DNA from: Sphingomonas sp. IC081
GTDB taxonomy: Bacteria > Pseudomonadota > Alphaproteobacteria > Sphingomonadales > Sphingomonadaceae
Direction of reading: 5' to 3'
DNA: 64,000 nt
Assembly (NCBI RefSeq): GCF_006874585.1
Contig: NZ_CP029762.1
Span: 733,422-797,421, forward strand
Shown: one piece after another, positions 33,527 to 42,021 of the stretch
Layout of the letters: each line of letters begins with the position of its first letter
Position numbering within the stretch: the stretch's first letter is position 1
Notes under the pieces: generated by a model
The model's database searches: none
The model's input: the letters and a program-made list of their open reading frames with translations, nothing else
What the model was told of the DNA's origin: nothing
Position numbers and translations under genes: made by a program

Positions 33527-34420
33527 TCAGGCCTTCCGGAACACGGTATTGGCGACCTGGGTCAGCGGCAATCCGTGGCCGGTGATCGATTCCGAATGCC
33601 CCAGGAACAAGTATCCGCCCGGCTTCAGGCAATCGACGAGGCGCGAGACGACCTGGCGCTGGGTCGGTTTGTCGAAATAAATGAGGACATTGCGGCAGAA
33701 CACCAGATGCATCGGCTCGCCCACCGGGTAATGGGGCTCCATGAGGTTGAGGCGCGCAAAACCGATCGCGCTGCGCAGCTGCGGCACCATGCGCACATCG
33801 CGCCGCACCGGATCGCGCGAGGTCATGATGTAGCGGCGGCGCAAGTGCTCGGGCACGGGCTCGACCAGTTCACGCGGATAGATTCCGCTGCGCGCGGTTT
33901 CCAGCACGTCGGTATCGAGATCGGTGGCGAGGATGCCGTAGGCCGGACCGCCATGGCTTTCGGCGTGGTCGTCGAGCACCATGGCCATGGTATAGGGCTC
34001 CGGCCCGGTCGAGCAGGCTGCGCTCCACGCACGGATGGTCCTGACCCCGCGCGCGGCGAGTTCGGGCAGGATCACCGCGCTCAGATATTCGAAATGGCCC
34101 GGTTCACGGAAGAAGTCGGTCTTGTTGGTGGTCACCGCGTTGATCAGTGCCGAGCCTTCTTCGGCCAGATTGTCCTGCGCGAACAGGTAGTCGCAATAAG
34201 CGTCGAGCGTCGCGGCACCAGCCGCGCGCTGGCGCCGCCGCAGCCGCCCTTCCAGCATCGTCTGCTTGCTTTCGGGCATCTTGATGCCCGAATATTCGTA
34301 GATATAGGCCGCCAGCCGCGCGAAGTTGCGCGAACTCAACCGGTCGCCCGCGACGGGTGAACCGGATGCACCGCTGCGGGCAGCAGGCGGCGAGGAAGCG
34401 AGGGGCGCGGCGGCAGGCAT
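33527..34420 (-). CDS. cheR: Chemotaxis protein methyltransferase CheR
   Basis: A 297-aa protein with a small N-terminal helical domain (LAAYIYEYSGIKMPESKQTMLEGRLRRR) and a SAM-binding methyltransferase domain (IRAWSAACSTGPEPYTMAM, then LVFCRNVLIYFDKPTQRQVVSRLVDCLKPGGYLFLGHSES). It methylates receptor glutamates using S-adenosylmethionine. It lies between cheW and cheB, so the adaptation pair is co-expressed with its receptors. The first 25 residues are Ala/Pro/Ser-rich and probably disordered. Confidence 0.94.
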   Translation of the reverse strand: MPAAAPLASSPPAARSGASGSPVAGDRLSSRNFARLAAYIYEYSGIKMPESKQTMLEGRLRRRQRAAGAATLDAYCDYLFAQDNLAEEGSALINAVTTNKTDFFREPGHFEYLSAVILPELAARGVRTIRAWSAACSTGPEPYTMAMVLDDHAESHGGPAYGILATDLDTDVLETARSGIYPRELVEPVPEHLRRRYIMTSRDPVRRDVRMVPQLRSAIGFARLNLMEPHYPVGEPMHLVFCRNVLIYFDKPTQRQVVSRLVDCLKPGGYLFLGHSESITGHGLPLTQVANTVFRKA

Positions 34421-34423
34421 GGC

Positions 34424-34909
34424 TCAGGCCGCCGCGGCAGCGCAGGAGGACAGCTGCGCCACCTCCTGCGAGGAAAAGATCCGCGCCATCTCGACCAGCA
34501 CGGTGAAGCCTTCGTCGCGCTTCACCACGCCGCCGATGTAGTCCGACGACCAGCGCACACCGACATCGGGGGCCCCGCCGATCTGGTCGGCGCGGAAGCT
34601 GGTGACCTCGATCACCCGGTCGACCACCAGCCCGAGCACCAGCACGCGGTCCTCAAGCGGAATGTCGATCACCAGGATACGGGTGGCCGGCGTCGGCGCG
34701 ACCGGCGACAGGCCGAGGCGCAGCCGCAAGTCGATGGTGGTCACCCCTTCGCCGCGCATGTCGGTGAGCCCGAGCAGGTAATCCGGGCCGCCCGGGATGC
34801 GGAAGGTCTCGCGGTAGTCGAGTATCTCGCGCACCAGCGTGACCGGCACCGCGAAGACTTCCGCCCCCAGGCCGAACGTCACGGCCTGGATTTCCTGCGT
34901 GTCGTTCAT
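34424..34909 (-). CDS. cheW: Chemotaxis coupling protein CheW, copy 1
   Basis: A 161-aa CheW-fold protein (VTFGLGAEVFAVPVTLVREILDYRETFRIPGGPDYLLGLTDMRGEGVTTIDLRLRLGL) that links receptors to CheA. Its ATG overlaps the stop of MCP copy 1 by four bases (34906-34909), so receptor and coupler are translationally coupled. The operon encodes a second CheW at 38511-39038; this one sits on the CheR/CheB side. Confidence 0.92.
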   Translation of the reverse strand: MNDTQEIQAVTFGLGAEVFAVPVTLVREILDYRETFRIPGGPDYLLGLTDMRGEGVTTIDLRLRLGLSPVAPTPATRILVIDIPLEDRVLVLGLVVDRVIEVTSFRADQIGGAPDVGVRWSSDYIGGVVKRDEGFTVLVEMARIFSSQEVAQLSSCAAAAA

Positions 34910-36732
34910 GCGTTGTGCATCCCGAAAGCGTCGTCGCGGTCATCGGCCCCGCCCATCGCGAGATCGAGTGCAAAACCGTTGGAGCGGGCATGGCCATTGA
35001 CCGGAGCCGGACGCTTGGCGCCCGTGCTTACGGAAGCCTTGATCGCGCCCTTGACCGCCGGCTTGCGAGCCGGGGCACCGCCGCGCGCCGCGACAGCCGG
35101 GCGGCCGGAAGCCTTGATCGCGACATCATCGACCCGGAAGTAGGCCATGCTGGCTTGCAGTTCCTCGGCCTGCGCGGCCAGTTCCTCGGAGGTCGACGAG
35201 ATCTGTTCGGAAGCGCTGGCGTTCTGCTGGGTCACCTGGTCAAGCTGTTGGATCGCCTGGTTGATCTGACCGGCACCGATGTCCTGCTCACGGCAGGCGG
35301 CACTGATTTCCGAGATCAGTTCGGCAGTCCGGCGGATGTCGGGCACCAGTTTGGAAAGCATCTCGCCCGCCTCGGTCGCCGCATCGACGGTATTGGCCGA
35401 AACCGCGCTGATTTCCGCAGCGGCACCCTGGCTGCGCTCGGCGAGCTTGCGCACTTCCGAGGCGACCACCGCGAAACCGCGGCCATGTTCGCCCGCGCGC
35501 GCAGCCTCGACGGCGGCGTTGAGGGCCAAGAGGTCGGTCTGGCGGGCGATTTCCTGGACGATGCCGATCTTCTCGGCGATCGTGCGCATCGCGCCAACCG
35601 CGCGGTCGACCGCGATGCCGCTGGCTTCGGCGTCCTGCGCCGACTGGCGCGCGATCTTCTCGGTCTGCGCGGCGTTCTCGGCGTTCTGCTTGATGTTGGC
35701 CGACATCTCTTCCATCGAGGCCGAGGCCTGCTCGGCGGCCGCGGCCTGTTCGGTGGCGCCCTGCGAGACCTGTTCGGACGTCGAGGACAGTTCCTGGCTG
35801 CCGCTGGCGACATTGTTGGCGGCCACGCTGGCATCGCCGACGACGCCGCGCAGGCGGTCAATCATGCGCACCAGTGCATGGCCCAGCGTGTCTTCATCGG
35901 ACAGCGGCTTGTGGCTGACGGTGAGGTCGCCGTCGGCGATCTTGTCGGCCAGACCGGCGCTCACGCGCAAGTTGGCGGTCATGCGATTGACGGTATCGAC
36001 CAGATCCTTGATCTCGTCGTTCGAGGTTACTTCGACGTCCTTGTCGAGATCACCGATGGCCACCGCGTCGATCACCGTGGCGACACGGGCAAGGCCGCGC
36101 GAAACGATCAGCGAGATCCAGACACCACCTGCCAGCGCGCCGAGAATGGCGATCGCGGCCACGGTCAGCAGCGTCGCGCGGGCGGAGGCATAAAGCGCGT
36201 TGGTGTCCTGATCGACCTGCTTCATGTCGGCGCGGGCACGCTCGACCAGGAGGTCAGCCTGCTTGTTCACCTTGTCGAGCACGACCCGTGCCGGGCCGAG
36301 GGCAAGCCTTGCTGCTTCCTCGTTGCTATTCGCCCGCGCAAGATCGCGAATGCGCGTATCGACCGGCTTGAAACTGTCGAGCGCGGAGCGCATCTCACGC
36401 CAGGCCTGCACGGACGCAGGAGGGGCATCCGCCTCGCCTTCTTCGTTAAGGCGGTCGAGTTCGGTCAGGGCACGCACGACCTTTTCGTCGAATTCCTTAA
36501 CCTGGACCGGATCGTTGGTCATCGTCATGCTGCGTTCGTTGCGCGCTGCCGTGCCGAATGCCACCTGAACCTGCTGCGCGCGCTCGAGCCGGGCCGCGGG
36601 GCCCGCGATCAGGTCGGTGATCGCGGTATTGAGCGTGCTGAGACGCGAGACACTGACGCCGACGAGCACCGCCAGCAGGATGAGGATGATGCCGAAGGTG
36701 ACGGCAAGCTTCATTTTTATCGTTGCGCGCAT
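34906..36732 (-). CDS. Methyl-accepting chemotaxis protein, copy 1
   Basis: A 608-aa receptor with TM1 near residues 8-30, a helical four-helix-bundle-type periplasmic sensor to about 185, TM2 at about 190-212, HAMP to about 265 and a long signalling coiled coil. The tip EIARQTDLLALNAAVEAARAGEHGRGFAVVASEVRKLAERS is canonical. After the coiled coil comes a roughly 65-residue Ala/Lys/Pro-rich linker and a final peptide GFALDLAMGGADDRDDAFG. A closely related tail ends the next receptor. The signalling domain is almost identical to that of copy 2, implying tandem duplication. The ligand is unknown. Confidence 0.94.
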   Translation of the reverse strand: MRATIKMKLAVTFGIILILLAVLVGVSVSRLSTLNTAITDLIAGPAARLERAQQVQVAFGTAARNERSMTMTNDPVQVKEFDEKVVRALTELDRLNEEGEADAPPASVQAWREMRSALDSFKPVDTRIRDLARANSNEEAARLALGPARVVLDKVNKQADLLVERARADMKQVDQDTNALYASARATLLTVAAIAILGALAGGVWISLIVSRGLARVATVIDAVAIGDLDKDVEVTSNDEIKDLVDTVNRMTANLRVSAGLADKIADGDLTVSHKPLSDEDTLGHALVRMIDRLRGVVGDASVAANNVASGSQELSSTSEQVSQGATEQAAAAEQASASMEEMSANIKQNAENAAQTEKIARQSAQDAEASGIAVDRAVGAMRTIAEKIGIVQEIARQTDLLALNAAVEAARAGEHGRGFAVVASEVRKLAERSQGAAAEISAVSANTVDAATEAGEMLSKLVPDIRRTAELISEISAACREQDIGAGQINQAIQQLDQVTQQNASASEQISSTSEELAAQAEELQASMAYFRVDDVAIKASGRPAVAARGGAPARKPAVKGAIKASVSTGAKRPAPVNGHARSNGFALDLAMGGADDRDDAFGMHNA

Positions 36733-36790
36733 GCGAGTTGGAACCTTGGAAACCCTGCTTCGAGGGTAATTGCCGAAAAATCAGTGCAGA

Positions 36791-38497
36791 TCAGGCCGCG
36801 TGGCTGCTGAAGGCCTCGTCCTCGCTGTCCGGACCACCGGTCGAGAGATCGAGGGCAAAACCTCGGGCGCGGGCCTGCTGGTCGGAAACCGACAGCGCAC
36901 GGGCGGGGCGGGAGGACGCCGGCTTGCGAACGATGCCCCCGGTCGGGCGGACCGGCTGGAACCCGGCCCTGGGCTGGCCCTGCGGACGGGTAGTGGTACG
37001 CCCTCCCTGCCCGGAAACCTGGAAATAGGCGATCGAGGCCTGCAGCTCTTCCGCCTGGGCGGCAAGCTCTTCCGAGGTCGTCGAGATCTGCTCGGAGGCC
37101 CCGGCGTTCTGCTGGGTCACCTGGTCGAGCTGCTGGATCGCCTCGTTGATCTGCGCGGCACCGATGTCCTGTTCGCGGCAGGCGGAACTGATCTCGGACA
37201 CCAACTCGGCGGTGCGGCGGATGTCCGGGACCAGCTTGGTGAGCATCTCGCCCGCCTCGGCGGCGGCCTCGACCGTCTCGCCCGACACCGAGCTGATTTC
37301 TGCGGCGGCCTGCTGGCTGCGCTCGGCCAGCTTGCGCACTTCCGAGGCGACCACCGCGAAACCACGGCCATGTTCACCGGCGCGCGCGGCCTCGACGGCG
37401 GCGTTGAGTGCCAGGAGGTCGGTCTGGCGGGCGATTTCCTGGACGATGCCGATCTTCTCGGCAATCGTGCGCATGGCGCCGACCGCGCGGTTGACGGCAA
37501 CCCCGCTGGCTTCTGCATCCCTGGACGACTGGCGCGCGATCTTCTCGGTCTGCGCCGCGTTGTCGGCGTTCTGCTTGATGTTGGCGGCCATCTCTTCCAT
37601 CGAGGCCGAGGCCTGTTCGGCAGCAGCGGCCTGTTCCGTGGCCCCTTGCGAGACCTGTTCGGAATTGGCCGACAGCTCCTGACTACCGTTCGAGACGTTC
37701 TCAGCCGCCACCGTGGCATCGCCGACAACGCCGCGCAGCCGCTCGATCATCATGTTCACATGGCCCAGCAGATCGCCGATCTCATCGTTCGAGCGGACCT
37801 CGACCGTGCGCGTCAGATCCCCTTCGGAAACCTGGCGCATGGCATCGCCGGCAGCGTTCAGCCCGCGCGAGATCAACAACGCCAGATAGCCGGCTGCCAT
37901 CGCCGTCAGCGCAAAGGCCGCCACGCCGATCGCGATCATCAGCGAGCGCGCCGCGCCGTATGTGACTTCGGTATCGTCATCCGCCCGGGCCATGGCCTGC
38001 TGTTCGGCCTGGATCAGCGCTTCCACCGTCTTGCTCGCCACCTTGGCGCGCTCGCGCGATTCGCCCAGGGTAAGGGCGACGGCGGCGGCCTTGTCGGACT
38101 TACTGAGTTCGGCAACCTGGGCATTGACCGGCTTGAAGGCGTCCCACTGTTCGCGCAGCTGCGCCCAGGCAGCCTTGCTTTCGGGCGAGGCGTTGTTTCC
38201 GCCATCCAGGACTTCTTGCTCAACCTTCTCGCGCCAGGTGACGATCTGCCCTTCGAGGTCGCGGCGCGCCGCAGCGTCGTCGACCAAGGTCAAGTTCTTC
38301 TCGGCGCGGATCATCATGCTGATGCCGCCATCGACGGCCCGCGCCCGGTCGAGCTGCTTGGCTGGTCCGGCGACAAGCTCGCCGATGGCATCGTTGAGCG
38401 TGGTCAGGCGGGAAATCCCGACAACGATGGTGGCGGTCATGAGGATCAGGAGGAGCACGAAGGTCCCCCCGAGCTTCAGCTTGATGGTTGCGCGCAT
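36791..38497 (-). CDS. Methyl-accepting chemotaxis protein, copy 2
   Basis: A 568-aa receptor starting MRATIKLKL like its neighbour. It has TM1, a helical periplasmic sensor that differs from copy 1, TM2 near residues 185-207, HAMP and a canonical tip (NAAVEAARAGEHGRGFAVVASEVRKLAERSQ). It ends with a low-complexity linker and the conserved peptide GFALDLSTGGPDSEDEAFSS. Divergent sensors on near-identical signalling domains suggest both report different signals to the same CheA. It is placed 13 bp after the cheW copy 2 stop. Confidence 0.94.
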   Translation of the reverse strand: MRATIKLKLGGTFVLLLILMTATIVVGISRLTTLNDAIGELVAGPAKQLDRARAVDGGISMMIRAEKNLTLVDDAAARRDLEGQIVTWREKVEQEVLDGGNNASPESKAAWAQLREQWDAFKPVNAQVAELSKSDKAAAVALTLGESRERAKVASKTVEALIQAEQQAMARADDDTEVTYGAARSLMIAIGVAAFALTAMAAGYLALLISRGLNAAGDAMRQVSEGDLTRTVEVRSNDEIGDLLGHVNMMIERLRGVVGDATVAAENVSNGSQELSANSEQVSQGATEQAAAAEQASASMEEMAANIKQNADNAAQTEKIARQSSRDAEASGVAVNRAVGAMRTIAEKIGIVQEIARQTDLLALNAAVEAARAGEHGRGFAVVASEVRKLAERSQQAAAEISSVSGETVEAAAEAGEMLTKLVPDIRRTAELVSEISSACREQDIGAAQINEAIQQLDQVTQQNAGASEQISTTSEELAAQAEELQASIAYFQVSGQGGRTTTRPQGQPRAGFQPVRPTGGIVRKPASSRPARALSVSDQQARARGFALDLSTGGPDSEDEAFSSHAA

Positions 38498-38510
38498 GGA
38501 ACCCCCGGCT

Positions 38511-39038
38511 TCAGTGAAGAGTGGATGACGGGCTGACGGCGGCCTCGGCGGCGACGGTCAGGGAACGGAAAATCGCGGCGAGATCCGGCAGCACGACCAC
38601 GCCGTCGCCGCGGCGCACCAGTTCGCGCACGAAATCGCGGCGCCAGCGCATGCCGACGGCGGGCGGCTCCTCGCTGGCATCGCGGCTGAGGGTCGCTACT
38701 TCGTGTACCTTGTCGGTGCGGATGCCGATCTGGAAGGTCTCTCCCTCGGTCTCGGTCTCGATCACCACGATGCGGCTGTCGAGCGTGGCCTCGGCCGCAG
38801 GCATCGCGAACGCGAGCCGCAAGTCGGCGATCGGGATGATCTTGCCGCGGAAGTTGACCACGCTGCCCAGCAAGGGCGCGGCACCCGGGACCCGGGTTTC
38901 CGGCAGGAGGTCAAGGATTTCGCGAACCAGCGTGGCCTCCAGCGCGAAGGTCTCCTCGCCGAGGTTGAAGGTCAGCACTTCGAGATGGCCGTCGGCATCC
39001 CAATGCTTGGCGGACTGGGCAGGATTTGCTTGAGGCAT
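38511..39038 (-). CDS. cheW: Chemotaxis coupling protein CheW, copy 2
   Basis: A 175-aa CheW-fold protein from ATG 39038 (LEVLTFNLGEETFALEATLVREILDLLPETRVPGAAPLLGSVVNFRGKIIPIADLRLAF). The frame is open to 39401, but ATG 39038 lies two bases after the cheA stop, fitting the operon pattern. Two CheW paralogs in one operon may serve different receptor contacts or stabilise the array. The C-terminal tail SPSSTLH is short and polar. Confidence 0.92.
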   Translation of the reverse strand: MPQANPAQSAKHWDADGHLEVLTFNLGEETFALEATLVREILDLLPETRVPGAAPLLGSVVNFRGKIIPIADLRLAFAMPAAEATLDSRIVVIETETEGETFQIGIRTDKVHEVATLSRDASEEPPAVGMRWRRDFVRELVRRGDGVVVLPDLAAIFRSLTVAAEAAVSPSSTLH

Positions 39039-39040
39039 CG

Positions 39041-41095
39041 TTATCCGGCGGCGCGCAGCCGCTCCTCCTGGTGCTGGCCGAGGGTGACGAGCTGGACGAC
39101 ATCGAGGATCAGCGCGACGCCGCCGTCGCCGAGGATCGTCGCCCCGGCAAAGGTCGCGACGTCGCGGTGCAGCGGCGACATCGACTTGATGACCGTCTGG
39201 TGGCTGCCGATGATCTGGTCGACCACCAGCCCCACCCGCTCGGCGCCGGTGGCAATGACGACGATCTTCTGGTGCGGATCGGGCCGCGTGCCGGTATCGA
39301 AGATCTCGCGCAGGCGCAGGAACGGCACCAGCCGGTCGCGCAAGGTGATGAAGCTGCGCCCGCGTGAGCGCAGGTCTTCCTCGAGGCTGAGTTCGAGGCA
39401 TTCCTCGACCGCACCGAGCGGGATCACGTAGCGCCCCTCGCCTACGCGCACGAGCAGACCGTCGATGATCGCCAGCGTCAGCGGGATCCGCAGCACGACG
39501 GTTGAGCCCTCGCCCGGCTTCGAGGTGACGTCGATGGTGCCGCGCAGGCTCTCGATCGTGCGCTTCACCACGTCCATGCCGACCCCGCGCCCGGAAAGGT
39601 TGGTCACCTGCGCGGCGGTGGAGAAACCGGGATGGAAGATCATCTGCAGCAGGTCGTGGTCGGAAATCGCCTGGTCGGGCTGGATCAGCCCTTGCGCCTC
39701 GGCCTTGGCGCGGACCCGCTCGCGGTCGATGCCGCGCCCGTCGTCGCGGATGGTGATGAGCACCTCGCCGCCTGCCTGATGCGCGGAGAGATGGACCTGG
39801 CCTGCAGCCGGCTTGCCCGCGGCAAGGCGGTCCTGCGGCGTTTCGAGACCGTGATCGCAGGCATTGCGGATGAGATGCACCATCGGATCGGCGAGCCGCT
39901 CGATCATCGTCTTGTCGACCTCGGTGGTCTCGCCCTCGGTCGACAGCGCGATGGTCTTGCCGGTCTCGCGCGCAAGGTCGTGAACGAGACGGCGGAAACG
40001 GCTGAACAGGCTGGCGACCGGCACCATGCGCAGCACCATCATGGTATCGCGCAGTTCGCCTGCAAGCCGCTCGATTTCCTCGGAAATCGAGCGCAGCGCC
40101 AGCTCGTTTCCGGAGGCCGAAGCCTGCCCGCTTGCGAGCTGCGACAGGCGGCTCTGGACAATCACCAACTCGCCCACCCGGTCCATCAGCTCGTCGAGGC
40201 GTTCGGCTGGCACGCGCACGCTTTCACCGGACTTTGGCGCAGCACTCGGCGTAGCAGCGGGGGACTTTCCAGGGGCTGCGGAATCGGTCGCGGCCAAGAC
40301 AGGAGGGGCGATATCCTGAACGGCAGCCGAGCCATCGGCACCGGCGACGGGAGCCGCGCCCGGACCGTCGTCCGCCGCAGCTTCCAGCGGTGTCACGGAA
40401 AGCTCCATGTCGTCCATCACGAAGATAAACACATCGTCGATGTCCGCGCGCGAGATGTCCCCGCGCAGCTCGACGTCCCAGCCTATATGGCATTCGGTCG
40501 GCACCAGGTCGGCAAGCGGCGGCACCTTGTCGGTGCGCGCGACGATGCGGCATTCGCCAAGCTCGCGCAGCTCGTCGAGCAGCATCAGCGGATTGGTGCC
40601 GTTGGCCATGGCATCGGCGGGGAGGCGGAACGACAGGCGCCAGCCACTACCAGAACCCGCAGCCGCCATCGGCACAGCCGGAACCGCCCCGGTGGACTCC
40701 GCTACCAGCGGCGCATCCGACACGCCATCGATGGCGGCCTGAAGCTCAGCAAGGATGGCCGCGCCGGTAGCTTCAAGACCGCTGCCGTCGCCGTCGATCA
40801 GCGCACGCATGTGGTCGCGCGCGGAAAGGATAACCGCCACCAGTTCCTGCGTCGCCGGGGCCAGCCCCTTGCGCACGCGGTCGAACGCGGTCTCGCAGTG
40901 GTGGGTGAACTCGGCCAGCGCATCGAACCCGAACATCGCACCCGAGCCCTTGAGCGTGTGCAGCCCGCGGAACACTTCGTCGACAAGGTCCCGGTCGTCG
41001 AGCCGGTGGCCGAGATCGAGCAGGCCCTGCTCGATCTGGTCAAGCAGTTCGCCCGCCTCGATGCGGAAAGCTGCGACCGGGTCCTGCGAACTCAC
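39041..41095 (-). CDS. cheA: Chemotaxis histidine kinase CheA
   Basis: A 684-aa kinase starting with GTG 41095, which overlaps the cheY stop (GTGA). Domains: Hpt at residues 1-105 with phospho-His46 (LHTLKGSG); a middle region (about 150-270) with a poorly conserved regulatory domain (WRLSFRLPADAM to DVFIFVMDDMELS); an Ala/Pro linker; dimerisation (VPAERLDELMDRVGELVIVQSRL); an ATPase with NACDHGLE, DDGRGID and GRGVGMDVV boxes; and a CheW-like C-terminal domain. It phosphorylates CheY and CheB in response to receptor state. All kinase motifs are intact. Confidence 0.95.
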   Translation of the reverse strand: MSSQDPVAAFRIEAGELLDQIEQGLLDLGHRLDDRDLVDEVFRGLHTLKGSGAMFGFDALAEFTHHCETAFDRVRKGLAPATQELVAVILSARDHMRALIDGDGSGLEATGAAILAELQAAIDGVSDAPLVAESTGAVPAVPMAAAGSGSGWRLSFRLPADAMANGTNPLMLLDELRELGECRIVARTDKVPPLADLVPTECHIGWDVELRGDISRADIDDVFIFVMDDMELSVTPLEAAADDGPGAAPVAGADGSAAVQDIAPPVLAATDSAAPGKSPAATPSAAPKSGESVRVPAERLDELMDRVGELVIVQSRLSQLASGQASASGNELALRSISEEIERLAGELRDTMMVLRMVPVASLFSRFRRLVHDLARETGKTIALSTEGETTEVDKTMIERLADPMVHLIRNACDHGLETPQDRLAAGKPAAGQVHLSAHQAGGEVLITIRDDGRGIDRERVRAKAEAQGLIQPDQAISDHDLLQMIFHPGFSTAAQVTNLSGRGVGMDVVKRTIESLRGTIDVTSKPGEGSTVVLRIPLTLAIIDGLLVRVGEGRYVIPLGAVEECLELSLEEDLRSRGRSFITLRDRLVPFLRLREIFDTGTRPDPHQKIVVIATGAERVGLVVDQIIGSHQTVIKSMSPLHRDVATFAGATILGDGGVALILDVVQLVTLGQHQEERLRAAG

Positions 41096-41460
41096 CGGCC
41101 CAGCACCTTGCGCGAAACCTTGATGAGCTGTTCGGGCACGAAGGGCTTGACCAGCCAGCCGGTGGCGCCCGCCGCCTTGGCCTGCTGCTTCATGGCATCG
41201 TCGCTTTCGGTGGTGAGGAAGATGATCGGCACGCCCGCCTGCTCCGGCGCCTTGCGCAGTTCGCGGATCATCGTCAGCCCATCCATGTTCGGCATGTTGA
41301 GGTCGGTGATGATGAGATCGAACTTCTTCGCGGCGGCCGCGCTCAGCCCCTCCACGCCGTCGCCCGCCTCGGTGACGTCATAGCCCGCGCCGGTCAGCGC
41401 GATGCGGATCGCCATGCGCAGACTGGGGGAATCGTCGACGGTAAGGATAGCGGCAGTCAT
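41092..41460 (-). CDS. cheY: Single-domain response regulator CheY
   Basis: A 122-aa receiver with the acidic pair D9-D10, phospho-acceptor D53 (ITDLNMPNMDG), the switch Thr in FLTTES and the conserved Lys in LVKPF. ATG 41460 overlaps the stop of the STAS gene; the frame is open further upstream, but the receiver fold begins here. No flagellar genes lie nearby, so its output may be flagella encoded elsewhere, pili or another process. Confidence 0.93.
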   Translation of the reverse strand: MTAAILTVDDSPSLRMAIRIALTGAGYDVTEAGDGVEGLSAAAAKKFDLIITDLNMPNMDGLTMIRELRKAPEQAGVPIIFLTTESDDAMKQQAKAAGATGWLVKPFVPEQLIKVSRKVLGR

Positions 41461-41777
41461 TGCGGAAGGTCTCCGTGAAACCAGAAATCGATGTCCTGGG
41501 GGGTGGGCTCGGCAAGGAATCCCGCGCGCCGAAGCAAGGCGACGACCGGCTCGGTAACGGGTGCGACGAGGCGCAATTCCCGTCCGGCCCGGGCCCATTG
41601 CTCACGCGCGGCGTAGAGGATCTCGACAAAGGCAAGATCGGCCTCAACGACGGCGGATACGTCGAGAACGGCGTCTTCGCCATTTTCAAAGCCGGCAAGA
41701 ATTGCCTGCACGAATTCATGCGCACTACGCACGGTTACGGAAGATGGTACAGTTATGGCCTGTTGCATCGCTTCCAC
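41457..41777 (-). CDS. STAS-domain protein leading the che operon
   Basis: A 106-aa STAS-fold protein (VTVRSAHEFVQAILAGFENGEDAVLDVSAVVEADLAFVEILYAAREQWARAGRELRLVAPV), similar to lipid-asymmetry MlaB and anti-anti-sigma factors. The usual phosphorylatable Ser after DVS/DxSxVxxxD is not obvious; the loop reads DVSAVVEADLAF. The start is GTG 41777 or ATG 41768. STAS proteins head some chemosensory operons in alphaproteobacteria and may scaffold or regulate the kinase; the exact role here is unknown. Confidence 0.8.
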   Translation of the reverse strand: MEAMQQAITVPSSVTVRSAHEFVQAILAGFENGEDAVLDVSAVVEADLAFVEILYAAREQWARAGRELRLVAPVTEPVVALLRRAGFLAEPTPQDIDFWFHGDLPQ

Positions 41778-42021
41778 TGGACATGAAAGATGAGTGCGAA
41801 CGTGTCGGAACGCGGGGATGTGTGTTTTTTAGAAAGAAATTCCGACCTCACCGCACGGCGATGAACATTTTTTAGCATTGAGCCAACTTCGGGAAACGAA
41901 AGGCTGGCCCCGATCCGCGGCGGCACGCGTCTGGTTCCCGCAAGCCGCCATCGGGCGCCTCGCGAAGCATGGCTTTCAGGGTAAACGAGGATGATGCCGG
42001 CGCATCAGTCCCCGGGAACGT
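41778..42021 (-). promoter_or_regulatory. Presumed promoter region of the che operon
   Basis: A 244-bp gap between the LysR stop and the STAS start, the only long gap upstream of ten tightly packed che genes. It contains AT-rich stretches (TGTTTTTTAGAAAG near 41821 and CATTTTTTAGCATT near 41866). No specific sigma-factor consensus was identified with confidence. Confidence 0.4.

Noticed and set aside
34915..38536. Long plus-strand frames across both receptors
   Set aside because: They are mirror frames of the coiled-coil MCP genes, rich in Arg/Gly/Leu with no domains.
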